Counted from the first letter of the stretch, positions 16,808 to 24,301 are shown. The stretch is DNA of 36,147 bases from CAYMQB01 sp964392665 (GCA_964392665.1 CAYMQB010000030.1:1-36147); one strand, 5' to 3'. Translations and numbers: made by a program. Notes: generated by a model from the sequence alone, not told the origin.

Positions 16808-17460
16808 AAATAGCAATCACTTCCACAGGCACTGATTTAAGTTCACAGGTAGAACCCAGATTCGGTCGATGTCCCTATTTTATCATCATCGATAGCGATA
16901 CGGAAGAATTTGAGTCTATAGAAAACCCCAATGTGCTGGCAATGGGGGGTGCAGGCATTCAATCTGCCCAGCTCATAGCGAACAAATCCGCTGAATTTGT
17001 ACTTACAGGAAGTTGCGGACCAAATGCTTTTCAAACGCTCAGCGCAGCCAGTGTAAAAGTCATCACTGGAATATCTGGAACTGTAAGAGATGCACTTTCA
17101 AGATTCAAGTCCGGGCAACTTCAGTCAATCCAACAGCCAAATGTAGATTCACATTTTGGAATGGGTGGTATGGGAACAGGAATGGGTGCTGGCATGGGAA
17201 TGGGAAGAGGTATGGGTAGAGGTATGGGAAGAGGTATGGGAAGAGGTATGGGAAGGGGAATGGGATATGCAACAGGTTATCAGCAAACAGGTGCACCTGG
17301 AATGGTTCCTCCTAGTGTGACACCACCCGGAATGACTTCTATGGGAATGGATAAGAAACAGGAACTTGAATTTCTAAAACAGCAATCGGAAGCACTCAAA
17401 AACGAGATTGAAAATATTAACGAGAGGATTAAGGAACTCGAAAAAAGGGAAAAGAAATGA
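16804..17460 (+). CDS. NifX/MTH1175-like (dinitrogenase iron-molybdenum cofactor family) protein with coiled-coil tail
   Basis: This 218-residue protein has an N-terminal NifX/NifB-C/MTH1175 domain (1-112): MKIAITSTGTDLSSQVEPRFG, GGAGIQSAQLIANK and LTGSCGPNAF, ending in a GTVRDALSRF helix. Family members bind Fe-S or FeMo-cofactor precursors, but many anaerobes carry them without nitrogenase. Stand-alone homologues end at about 120 residues; here a Gly-Met-Arg linker (118-160, from a 12-base repeat) and a 30-residue coiled coil (about 187-218) are added. The coil matches the one in the preceding gene. Four-base ATGA overlaps couple it both to that gene and to the Mrp ATPase, a likely cluster-loading partner. 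Confidence 0.88.
   Translation: MKIAITSTGTDLSSQVEPRFGRCPYFIIIDSDTEEFESIENPNVLAMGGAGIQSAQLIANKSAEFVLTGSCGPNAFQTLSAASVKVITGISGTVRDALSRFKSGQLQSIQQPNVDSHFGMGGMGTGMGAGMGMGRGMGRGMGRGMGRGMGRGMGYATGYQQTGAPGMVPPSVTPPGMTSMGMDKKQELEFLKQQSEALKNEIENINERIKELEKREKK
17197..17262 (+). repeat. 12-base in-frame tandem repeat in NifX-like gene
   Basis: About five units of GGTATGGGAAGA or close variants encode Gly-Met-Gly-Arg. They form the linker between the NifX-like domain and the coil. Length variation between strains would preserve frame. Confidence 0.75.
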
Positions 17461-18263
17461 AGAAAGAACAGGAGAAAGAAATAGAAGAAACATTAGAAAA
17501 GATAAAAAACAGGGTACTCGTATTCAGTGGAAAAGGGGGTGTAGGTAAGAGTACGGTAGCTGCAAATCTTGGACTTGCACTTTCCGAGAAAGGGAAAAAA
17601 GTGGGACTCATCGATGTTGACATACATGGACCGAATCTCGCAAAAATGCTTGGTGTTGAGGGGAAAAGGCTTACTGCTGCAACTGACAAGAAGATACAAC
17701 CAGTTCCCATTACCGAGAATCTGAGTCTTGTTTCCATGGCGTTTTTATTGGAGAGTCCTGATTTGCCTGTGATATGGCGTGGTCCATTGAAGATGAAGGT
17801 CATCCAACAGTTTCTCGGAGATGTAGATTGGGGAAAACTTGATTGGCTTATTATAGACTCACCGCCGGGTACCGGTGATGAACCTTTATCTGTTGCGCAA
17901 CTGATTCCTGCAACAGGTGCTATAATAGTTACAACACCTCAGGAAATATCTCTTCTCGACTCCAGGAAGGCTATAACATTCGCTAAGAAACTAAACTTAG
18001 AAATACTTGGGATAATAGAGAATATGAGTGTGCTTATTTGTCCTCATTGTGGTAAGAAGATTAACTTATTCAAGGAAGGTGGAGGAGAGAGGACAGCGAA
18101 GGAGATGGGGGTACCATTCCTCGGAAGAGTGCCAATAGAACCTGATATTGTTGAATCAGGGGATACTGGGAAACCTTTTGTACTTCAGAATCCAGATTCA
18201 GAAGCCTCTAAAGCATTTATGAAAATTGTCGACAAAGTACTATCGCCCTCTGTGAAGAATTAG
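17457..18263 (+). CDS. mrp: Mrp/NBP35-family Fe-S carrier ATPase
   Basis: Mrp/ApbC proteins are P-loop ATPases that bind and hand over [4Fe-4S] clusters as dimers. This 268-residue protein has a charged N-terminal helix, the deviant Walker A KGGVGKS (26-32), switch I region IDVDIHGPNL, Walker B IIDSPPGTGDE, and the cluster-binding CPHC motif (C195, C198) near the C-terminus. All expected residues are present. It lacks the MIP18-like N-terminal domain found in many Mrp proteins. The start overlaps the NifX-like gene by four bases, indicating coupled synthesis. Confidence 0.93.
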   Translation: MKKEQEKEIEETLEKIKNRVLVFSGKGGVGKSTVAANLGLALSEKGKKVGLIDVDIHGPNLAKMLGVEGKRLTAATDKKIQPVPITENLSLVSMAFLLESPDLPVIWRGPLKMKVIQQFLGDVDWGKLDWLIIDSPPGTGDEPLSVAQLIPATGAIIVTTPQEISLLDSRKAITFAKKLNLEILGIIENMSVLICPHCGKKINLFKEGGGERTAKEMGVPFLGRVPIEPDIVESGDTGKPFVLQNPDSEASKAFMKIVDKVLSPSVKN

Positions 18264-18282
18264 AAAAAGCTCATTTTTTGGT

Positions 18283-18300
18283 CGCAGAGTTTAGTCTGCG
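18283..18300. repeat. short palindromic spacer repeat, copy 1
   Basis: CGCAGA-GTTTAG-TCTGCG forms a 6-bp stem with a 6-base loop between mrp and the next gene. Related hairpins occur at 21062, 27401 and 27448. Confidence 0.5.
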
Positions 18301-18331
18301 TGAAACTTTAATTGTTTTAGTGGAGGTTATT

Positions 18332-18556
18332 ATGCCAAGAGGAGATGGAACAGGACCCCAGGGTGGTGGTCCAGGTTCGGGTAGAGGAATGGGAATGGGA
18401 AGAGGTGCAGGTAGAGGTCGTATGGGAGGACAAGGAATGGGTTTAGGAGGGAATTGCGTTTGTCCCTCTTGCGGAACGAAAGTTGCTCACAGAAGAGGCG
18501 TTGCCTGCAATCAGCAAACTTGCCCTAATTGCGGTGCTAAGATGACGAGAGAATAA
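18332..18556 (+). CDS. DUF5320-like N-terminus with C-terminal zinc-ribbon
   Basis: The ATG at 18332 follows GGAGG and yields a 74-residue protein starting MPRGDGTGPQGGGPGSGR, like the DUF5320 protein at 15748. A Gly/Met/Arg stretch leads to a C-terminal Cys cluster: C42, C44 and C47 (NCVCPSCGTK), then C59, C64 and C67 (CPNCGAKM). Two CPxCG knuckles suggest a zinc ribbon or rubredoxin-like metal site. An upstream in-frame start would add 18 residues spanning the hairpin repeat and is unlikely. It sits between mrp and a ferredoxin gene, consistent with a metal or electron-carrier role; the exact function is unknown. Confidence 0.75.
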   Translation: MPRGDGTGPQGGGPGSGRGMGMGRGAGRGRMGGQGMGLGGNCVCPSCGTKVAHRRGVACNQQTCPNCGAKMTRE

Positions 18557-18564
18557 AGATAGAT

Positions 18565-18855
18565 ATGGTATACATTATTGAGAATGAATGTATTGGTTGT
18601 GGAATCTGTGCGGATGTTTGTCCGGAAAATGCCATAAAGATGGATTTTCGCAAGGCACATATAGATACACAAAGATGTAGTGACTGTGGAATTTGTATCA
18701 ATACCTGTTTAAGAAATGCAATAATGAGGAAATCCGTAACTCAAGATATTGTTACCTTAAAGAAAAGAATGGATGACATAAGAAAAAGAATTACCTTGCT
18801 CTCGAGTAACTTAGATGAGCTTACACACAAGACATGGGCAGAGAATAAACCATGA
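18565..18855 (+). CDS. 2[4Fe-4S] ferredoxin with C-terminal coiled coil
   Basis: This 96-residue protein has two complete CxxCxxCxxxC motifs (C9/12/15/19 and C38/41/44/48), with a Pro after the first set and Leu in place of the usual Pro after the second (TCLRNA). Unlike plain bacterial ferredoxins of about 55-60 residues, it continues for about 40 residues in an amphipathic helix (VTLKKRMDDIRKRITLLSSN) likely to form a coiled coil, perhaps docking on the coil-bearing neighbours. It begins nine bases after the preceding gene and ends three bases before the metallo-beta-lactamase gene. Confidence 0.9.
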   Translation: MVYIIENECIGCGICADVCPENAIKMDFRKAHIDTQRCSDCGICINTCLRNAIMRKSVTQDIVTLKKRMDDIRKRITLLSSNLDELTHKTWAENKP

Positions 18856-18858
18856 ATT

Positions 18859-19587
18859 ATGGCACATAGAAAACAATTCCGGTCTATTACCGTTATCTAC
18901 GATAATGATGAACTTGTGAAGGGTCTCCAACCAGACTGGGGTTTTTCCTGTCTGATAAAAGGAGCTAGTAAAACTATACTCTTCGATACAGGGGGAAACG
19001 GCAAAATTCTCCTTTCCAATATGAAACAACTGGGAATCAAACCAGATGATGTAGATATTGTTTTTCTCTCTCATAAACATGGTGACCATACTGAGGGATT
19101 GTGGAATTTTCTTGAAAAAAACCCTAATGTCTACGTTTACGTACCCTCTTCGTTCCCGGCATATTTCAAAAATAAAGTGCAGTCGTACGGCTCCAAATTG
19201 GAGGAAATTACGAAACAAACAGAAATTCTTGAAGGTATTTATTCTACAGGTGAATTGACAAGTTCCGTAAAAGAGCAATCACTTATCCTGAAAACAAAAA
19301 AGGGACTTGTTATTATCACAGGGTGTAGTCATCCAGGAGTAACAAACATTGTGAGAACTGCAAAGGAGAATATCAGTAGTAGCATATATCTTATTCTTGG
19401 AGGTTTTCATCTTGTTTCTTATTCATCAAGAGGTATCAAAGAAATTATCCTGGATCTTAAGAAATTAAATGTTCAGAAAGTAGCTCCCTGTCACTGTAGT
19501 GGAAATGCTGCTAAGAAATTATTTTCCCAAGAATATGGGGAAGGATTTTTGAATGTTGGTACTGGAAAAACAATTGAAATTAAATGA
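18859..19587 (+). CDS. metallo-beta-lactamase fold hydrolase (COG1237-like)
   Basis: This 242-residue enzyme has the HxHxDH motif SHKHGDH (H72, H74, D76, H77). Further metal-ligand regions are GCSHPGV, GGFHL and the C-terminal PCHCSG. The pattern matches the COG1237 group, annotated by homology to a methanopterin-pathway dihydropterin ribofuranosylaminobenzene phosphate synthase, a name that is probably not informative in bacteria. Members often lie beside NifX/MTH1175-like and Mrp genes in anaerobes, as here. The metal site looks complete, so hydrolase or sulfur-related activity is plausible, but the substrate is unknown. Confidence 0.85.
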   Translation: MAHRKQFRSITVIYDNDELVKGLQPDWGFSCLIKGASKTILFDTGGNGKILLSNMKQLGIKPDDVDIVFLSHKHGDHTEGLWNFLEKNPNVYVYVPSSFPAYFKNKVQSYGSKLEEITKQTEILEGIYSTGELTSSVKEQSLILKTKKGLVIITGCSHPGVTNIVRTAKENISSSIYLILGGFHLVSYSSRGIKEIILDLKKLNVQKVAPCHCSGNAAKKLFSQEYGEGFLNVGTGKTIEIK

Positions 19588-19647
19588 TCCAGAAAAAACA
19601 ATGATCGGCAGGCAATAAGAATAAACCAAGTATTGAAAGGATATAAA

Positions 19648-19965
19648 ATGGAGATAAAAAGTGAAGAAGAATTTAATGAAAATGTGCTAAAATCTATTCT
19701 ACCAGTACTTGTTGATTTCTGGGCACCATGGTGCGGTCCCTGTCAGATGGTTTCTCCAATCGTGGAAGAGTTGGCTGCGGAAAATGTTGGAAAATTGAAT
19801 GTTCACAAAATGAACGTGGACGAGGTGCCTAGCGTTGCACAAAAATATAATATAATGAGCATTCCAACACTAATGGTTTTCAAGCAAGGTGCGCCAGTCG
19901 AACAGATTATAGGAGCATTACCCAAGAACATATTGGAGGAGAAGATACTACCCCATATTCAGTAA
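19648..19965 (+). CDS. trxA: thioredoxin
   Basis: This 105-residue thioredoxin has the canonical WCGPC active site (C29, C32) and the cis-Pro loop SIPTLMVF. The ATG at 19648 follows GAAAGG and fits the family start; an upstream in-frame TTG would add five residues. It is the last gene in this run before a 160-base spacer. Its place among Fe-S and sulfur-carrier genes suggests it reduces disulfides or persulfides there, but a housekeeping role is equally possible. Confidence 0.93.
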   Translation: MEIKSEEEFNENVLKSILPVLVDFWAPWCGPCQMVSPIVEELAAENVGKLNVHKMNVDEVPSVAQKYNIMSIPTLMVFKQGAPVEQIIGALPKNILEEKILPHIQ

Positions 19966-19994
19966 CATCGAACCAAAACGGTGAGGTCTGGAAA

Positions 19995-20095
19995 TTAAAA
20001 AATGGAAATTACGAAAATCACAACAAACAACAGAATAAACAATTCTCGACTTCCTGATTTCGTACTTTGTATATCTGATTTTCGCAATTTCAAGT
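19995..20095. repeat. imperfect inverted repeat in spacer
   Basis: GAAATTACGAAAATCA near 20003-20018 is matched by the reverse complement of TGATTTTCGCAATTTC near 20078-20093, 15 of 16 bases, around a loop of about 60 bases. It looks like a small remnant repeat of the AT-rich GAAATT type. It fills the spacer between thioredoxin and the first CooC-like gene. Confidence 0.35.
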
Positions 20096-20125
20096 TTCGG
20101 AATTTAGTATTTTAAGGTTTTCCTA

Positions 20126-20974
20126 ATGATTATCTCAATAGCAAGCGGAAAGGGAGGAACTGGCAAGACGACCGTAGCAACAAATCTTGCATTGTTTCTT
20201 CAGCAGAACACGAAGAGTAACGTAAAGCTCATAGACTGCGATGTCGAGGAGCCGGATGCACATATTTTTTTGAAACCTCAAATTACAAAAAAGATTCCGT
20301 TTGGTATCCCAGTCCCCGAAGTAGATTTTTCAAAATGCAACTATTGTGGGAGATGCAGTGAGGTATGTGCTTATAATGCTATGGTCGTTATAAAAGAGAA
20401 AGTATTAGTTTTTCCTGATTTATGCCATGGTTGTGGAGGATGCAAATTGCTTTGCCCACAAAAAGCAATAGAAGAAGTAAGTAAGAACATAGGTTTTCTT
20501 GAACAAGGGAAAAGCAATGGAATAGATTTTGTTCAGGGAAAGCTCAATATCGGTGAACCCATGGCAACTCCTTTGATAAGATTTATAAAGCGAGATATGG
20601 AAACAGACAGCGAAAATGATATTACTATTATTGACGCCCCCCCTGGAACATCCTGTCCTGTTATTGAAGCGGTGAAAGGAAGTGATTTTACAATACTTGT
20701 TACCGAGCCCACGCCTTTTGGATTGAATGACCTAATACTTGCTGTAGGAGTTCTTAAAAAGCTGGAGATTCCCTTTGGAGTTGTTATAAATAGAGCTGGT
20801 TCGGGAGACGAATCCGTAAAAGCATACTGTAATAGAGAAAATATAGCATTGATTACAGAAATTCCTTACGACAGAAATATTGCAGTATTGTATTCCTACG
20901 GTATACCAATGGTAAAAGAGGGGGTAAAATATAGGGATATATTCAAAAAGATATGGAAATACCTTATTTCTTAA
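20126..20974 (+). CDS. CooC/MinD-superfamily ATPase with inserted ferredoxin domain (first copy)
   Basis: This 282-residue P-loop ATPase has SGKGGTGKTT (8-16), a switch DCDVEEPDAH and Walker B IIDAPPGTSCP. Two CxxCxxCxxxC clusters are inserted after the first third (about 71-81, CNYCGRCSEVC, and 100-110, CHGCGGCKLLC), giving two [4Fe-4S] sites. These ATPases occur widely in methanogens and anaerobes next to NifX-like proteins and are thought to load metals or clusters or to couple ATP hydrolysis to electron transfer; this is established by analogy only. It is paired with a second copy at 21774, with a membrane protein between them. Confidence 0.9.
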   Translation: MIISIASGKGGTGKTTVATNLALFLQQNTKSNVKLIDCDVEEPDAHIFLKPQITKKIPFGIPVPEVDFSKCNYCGRCSEVCAYNAMVVIKEKVLVFPDLCHGCGGCKLLCPQKAIEEVSKNIGFLEQGKSNGIDFVQGKLNIGEPMATPLIRFIKRDMETDSENDITIIDAPPGTSCPVIEAVKGSDFTILVTEPTPFGLNDLILAVGVLKKLEIPFGVVINRAGSGDESVKAYCNRENIALITEIPYDRNIAVLYSYGIPMVKEGVKYRDIFKKIWKYLIS

Positions 20975-21061
20975 CCCTGAAAAACCTATTCTTAAATACT
21001 CTTAAAAATTGCAAAGTAGGGTGCTAATATGAGAAAATTAGGACAAGAGCGAGTGTGAGTA

Positions 21062-21077
21062 GCAAGACTTATCTTGC
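21062..21077. repeat. short palindromic spacer repeat, copy 2
   Basis: GCAAGA-CTTA-TCTTGC forms a perfect 6-bp stem in the 153-base spacer (20975-21127). With its flanks (GTA before, GTG after) it resembles the hairpins at 18283 and 27401. Nothing else was recognised in this spacer. Confidence 0.4.
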
Positions 21078-21127
21078 GTGAATGATCTTTTGGGATGTAA
21101 TCTTTAACTGAATGCTTAATAAAAAAT

Positions 21128-21757
21128 ATGACAATGTTTAGGACGATAATCAAAGAATTGAAAAATCATGCTCCGTTTACGATCTTTGGTTCTTTTACAG
21201 GCTTAATTATTGTGGTTTTCGTTCAAGGATTACCTTCTAAAATCACATACAATATCTTTTTTACACTTCACCCAATACATATTATTCTAAGTGCACTGGT
21301 TACCTCGTCTATGTATGAACTTCACAAGTGTGGAAAAGCAAGAATGAAGTGTAATATTTGGATTTTGCTTATTATTGGTTATGTTGGTTCGGTTGGTATA
21401 GCAACAGTGAGTGATTCTCTTATTCCTTACATAGGCGAATCTATGCTTGGGATGGAAAACAGAGGAATTCATATAGGATTTATTGAAAAATGGTGGTTGG
21501 TTAATCCACTGGCAATAATAGGGATTATAATTGCCTATTTTAGCCCGAAAACAAAATTTCCCCACTTTGGACACGTGCTGTTGAGTACCTGGGCTTCACT
21601 TTTTCACATTATTTTAGCAATAGGGAAATCCTTAAATTGGTATTCGTATTTGGTTATTTTTCTCTTCTTATTCATTGCTGTATGGATTCCCTGTTGTGTG
21701 AGCGATATCGCGTTCCCTCTATTATTTGTAAAGGATAGAGGAACTAAAAATGCTTGA
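21128..21757 (+). CDS. uncharacterised multispanning membrane protein
   Basis: I do not recognise this 209-residue protein. It has about five to six hydrophobic helices (near 17-35, 40-60, 74-95, 123-140, 146-168 and 172-200). Potential ligand residues cluster in and near the helices: HPIH at 48-51, ELHKCGKARMKC, FHIILAIG, and a striking CCVSDIAFPLLF near the C-terminus. It has no signal peptide or known transporter motif. It lies 16 bases before, and in line with, a ferredoxin-ATPase gene and follows another, so a membrane partner for metal or electron transfer is a reasonable guess. The second codon region (MTMF) offers two possible ATG starts. Confidence 0.6.
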   Translation: MTMFRTIIKELKNHAPFTIFGSFTGLIIVVFVQGLPSKITYNIFFTLHPIHIILSALVTSSMYELHKCGKARMKCNIWILLIIGYVGSVGIATVSDSLIPYIGESMLGMENRGIHIGFIEKWWLVNPLAIIGIIIAYFSPKTKFPHFGHVLLSTWASLFHIILAIGKSLNWYSYLVIFLFLFIAVWIPCCVSDIAFPLLFVKDRGTKNA

Positions 21758-21773
21758 AAGGTAGATTGTTGAA

Positions 21774-22622
21774 ATGAAACAGATTGTCGTCATAAGTGGC
21801 AAAGGTGGAACGGGAAAGACGGTTATTACCGCATCCTTTGCATCTCTTTCAGAGAACAAAGTGCTCTGCGATTGTGATGTAGATGCTGCCGATCTATATC
21901 TTCTACTACATCCTAAAATAAAAGAGACAAACCAATTTACCGGTGGGAAGAAAGCGATTATAGATAATGGGTTATGTACACAATGTGGCGATTGTATCAA
22001 TGTTTGCAGGTTCGATGCCATATCGAACGACTTTGTTGTTGACACAATTTCCTGTGAAGGATGCTCTGTCTGTTCATACATCTGCCCTGTTGAAGCAATT
22101 TCTATTAAAGAGAACATTTCGGGAGAATGGTTCGTTTCTGAAACGAAATATGGTCCAATGGTTCATGCTAAATTGGGGATTGCAGAAGAAAATTCAGGGA
22201 AACTTGTTGCAAAAGTTAGAGAGGTAGCAAAGCGAACGGCAGATGAAATGAAATTAAACTATGTGATAATCGACGGTCCCCCTGGTATTGGCTGTCCCGT
22301 TATTGCTGCAATATCTGGAGTCGACCTTGCAGTTATGATTACCGAACCAACGCTTTCAGGGATACATGACCTTGAAAGGGTAAATGCAGTTGCAAAACAC
22401 TTTGGCATAAAATCTGTTTGTGCGATCAACAAATATGATATTAATTATGAAAATACTGAAAGGATAGAAAATTGGTGTATGAGAGAAGATGTCCCTGTTA
22501 TTGGAAAAATTCCCTTTGATAAAGGAATAATGGATTCTTTGGTAAAAGGAATTCCTGTTGTCGAATATTCGGATAATCCAGCATCCAGGGAGATAAAAAA
22601 GATATGGGAACAAATAGAGTGA
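21774..22622 (+). CDS. CooC/MinD-superfamily ATPase with inserted ferredoxin domain (second copy)
   Basis: This protein has the same architecture and length (282) as the product at 20126: SGKGGTGKT (8-16), DCDVDAADLY, Walker B IIDGPPGIGCP, and two 4Fe-4S motifs (about 68-78, CTQCGDCINVC, and 93-103, CEGCSVCSYIC). The two copies are related but diverged well beyond a recent duplication, so they probably form a conserved heteromeric pair, as seen in many anaerobes. It starts 16 bases after the membrane protein gene. The next gene, yggS, follows after 28 bases. Confidence 0.9.
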   Translation: MKQIVVISGKGGTGKTVITASFASLSENKVLCDCDVDAADLYLLLHPKIKETNQFTGGKKAIIDNGLCTQCGDCINVCRFDAISNDFVVDTISCEGCSVCSYICPVEAISIKENISGEWFVSETKYGPMVHAKLGIAEENSGKLVAKVREVAKRTADEMKLNYVIIDGPPGIGCPVIAAISGVDLAVMITEPTLSGIHDLERVNAVAKHFGIKSVCAINKYDINYENTERIENWCMREDVPVIGKIPFDKGIMDSLVKGIPVVEYSDNPASREIKKIWEQIE

Positions 22623-22650
22623 CATAATCCGAAATTAAGTGAGGTTTTAG

Positions 22651-23313
22651 ATGAAGATAAAGGGGAATGTCGAAACAATACTTTCTGAATTGCCGCAAGA
22701 TGTAACACTTGTGGCTGCTACAAAAACAAGAACGCCCGAAGAGATTCTTGAAGCGGTAGAAGCGGGTATCGAAATTATCGGCGAAAATTATGCACAGGAA
22801 GCACAAACTAAAGCAAAAATCTTAGGAAACAGGGTAAAGTACCACTTCATTGGACACCTTCAGAGAAATAAGATTAGAAAAATCCTTGATTTCATAAATA
22901 TGATAGAAACGATTGACTCAATTAAAATTGCTACTGAGCTCCAGAAACGATGTGAGGAAGTCAATAAAAAGGTCGATGTTCTGATTGAAATTAATAGCGG
23001 TCGAGAACAACAAAAAGCAGGTGTTTTCCCTGAAAGCGCAGAGGAACTTATAACGAAAATTGCGAGATTTCACAATATAAGCATAAAGGGTCTTATGACG
23101 ATGGGTCCGATGTTTGGTGATCCAGAGGGTGCAAGACCGTTCTTCGTTGAAACGAAAAAGGTATTTGAAGGAATAAAATCATTGAAAATACAAAATGTTG
23201 AAATGAAATACCTATCTATGGGGATGTCAAATTCTTATGCAATTGCAATAGAAGAAGGTGCAAATATCGTTAGAATAGGAACCAGGTTATTTGGCTCAAG
23301 AAAATATACTTAA
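22651..23313 (+). CDS. yggS: PLP-binding homeostasis protein (YggS/PLPBP family)
   Basis: This 220-residue protein has the single-domain alanine-racemase-like barrel of YggS. The PLP lysine is K25 in LVAATKTRTPEEI, followed by GENYAQEAQ, FIGHLQRNK, the GLMTMGP segment and a LSMGMSNSYAIAIEEGANIVRIGTR-type phosphate-binding end. YggS has no known catalytic activity; it buffers pyridoxal phosphate and affects amino-acid and keto-acid pools. The ATG at 22651 follows GTGAGG. Its place at the end of the ATPase run may be incidental, although cysteine desulfurases, which feed Fe-S assembly, use PLP. Confidence 0.92.
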   Translation: MKIKGNVETILSELPQDVTLVAATKTRTPEEILEAVEAGIEIIGENYAQEAQTKAKILGNRVKYHFIGHLQRNKIRKILDFINMIETIDSIKIATELQKRCEEVNKKVDVLIEINSGREQQKAGVFPESAEELITKIARFHNISIKGLMTMGPMFGDPEGARPFFVETKKVFEGIKSLKIQNVEMKYLSMGMSNSYAIAIEEGANIVRIGTRLFGSRKYT

Positions 23314-23337
23314 GAGAGAAACTTCCCATTAAATACC

Positions 23338-23365
23338 TTGACATTATTGTAAAAAATGATAAGAT
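23338..23365 (+). promoter_or_regulatory. sigma-70-type promoter for the trmO-osmC fusion
   Basis: TTGACA (23338-23343, perfect), a 16-base spacer and TAAGAT (23360-23365) place the transcript start near 23372. This favours the ATG at 23398 over the one at 23377, which would be almost leaderless. Confidence 0.5.
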
Positions 23366-23397
23366 AAATTCTTTGAATGTTGACGGTCAGACACACA

Positions 23398-24270
23398 ATG
23401 AAACCAAGTCAGATAAAAACGATAGGTATAGTTCACTCAAGTTACAAATCAAGAGAAAAGTCCCTTAAACAGGATAATACCAAATTATCAGAAATAGAAA
23501 TTCTTAATGAATTTGTTGAGGGTCTTAAAGACATAGAGACCTTTTCTCACCTCCACATTTATTATTTCCTTCACAAGTCGAGCAGTTATTCCTTATTAAC
23601 GATGACACCATGGGACAACATAAAACACGGAGTTTTCGCAACGAGGTCACCTAATAGACCAAGTCCTATTGCTCATACGATTGTCAAACTCATCGAAAGG
23701 GAAAACAATGTCCTGAAAGTCGAAGGTCTAGATGCGATAGAAGGGACACCGGTTTTAGACATAAAACCATATATACTTTCACTTGATTCAAGATTATTTG
23801 CCACAGACGGTTGGTTTGGGAAAAGAAAGCTGCCCTTTACTCCAAGGGTTTACGAATATAGAACGGAAACCGAATGGAAGGAAGGAAAAGAAGGGATATC
23901 GAAGGCGCAGCATAAAGACGATGTTCGAATTGGATGTCCCCCGGAGTTCGGTGGTGAAGATTTTTACTGGTCTCCCGAGCATCTTTTTGTTTCATCAGTC
24001 GAAGTATGCATAATGACAACATTTCTGGATAAACTAAAAAAAAATAATCTTAGCATTCTTTCTTACAGAAGTAATGCAACGGGAAAAGCACAACTTGTAA
24101 ATGCAATATTTAAGTTCAAGACCATATTAGTAAAGCCTTTTGTTACAATAGAGGAAAAAGAAGATGTTGACAAAATTGAAAAATTACTGTATAAATCTGC
24201 AAATGAGTGTATGGTTTCAAACACACTCAATGTAAAAGTGGATACGAAAGCTGTTATAACGACAAAATAA
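23398..24270 (+). CDS. TrmO (TsaA-family tRNA methyltransferase) fused to an OsmC-like domain
   Basis: This 290-residue protein has two domains. Residues 1-140 match TrmO/TsaA/VirR, which methylates the t6A37 base of tRNA using SAM: IGIVHSSYK, FSHLHIYYFLHK and GVFATRSPNRPSPI. Residues about 148-290 match OsmC/Ohr: PPEFGGEDFYWSPEHLFVSS is followed by C204 (VEVCIMTTFL) and C271 (NECMVSNTLNVKV), the two-Cys arrangement of peroxide- or organohydroperoxide-reducing OsmC proteins. The frame runs through without a stop, so it is a true fusion. I chose the ATG at 23398 from promoter position and family start; 23377 would add seven residues. No clear ribosome site precedes either. Confidence 0.8.
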   Translation: MKPSQIKTIGIVHSSYKSREKSLKQDNTKLSEIEILNEFVEGLKDIETFSHLHIYYFLHKSSSYSLLTMTPWDNIKHGVFATRSPNRPSPIAHTIVKLIERENNVLKVEGLDAIEGTPVLDIKPYILSLDSRLFATDGWFGKRKLPFTPRVYEYRTETEWKEGKEGISKAQHKDDVRIGCPPEFGGEDFYWSPEHLFVSSVEVCIMTTFLDKLKKNNLSILSYRSNATGKAQLVNAIFKFKTILVKPFVTIEEKEDVDKIEKLLYKSANECMVSNTLNVKVDTKAVITTK

Positions 24271-24301
24271 ATCGATAATTTGATGAAAAGGAGGTGATAA
24301 A

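Noticed and set aside
16000..17262. CRISPR array
   Set aside because: The 12-base repeats are in frame inside coding genes, have no unique spacers and encode Gly-rich tracts.
16804..17460. Nitrogen-fixation (nif) cluster
   Set aside because: Only a NifX/MTH1175-like protein is present; no nifHDK, nifB, nifE or nifN is in the window, and such proteins are common in non-fixing anaerobes.
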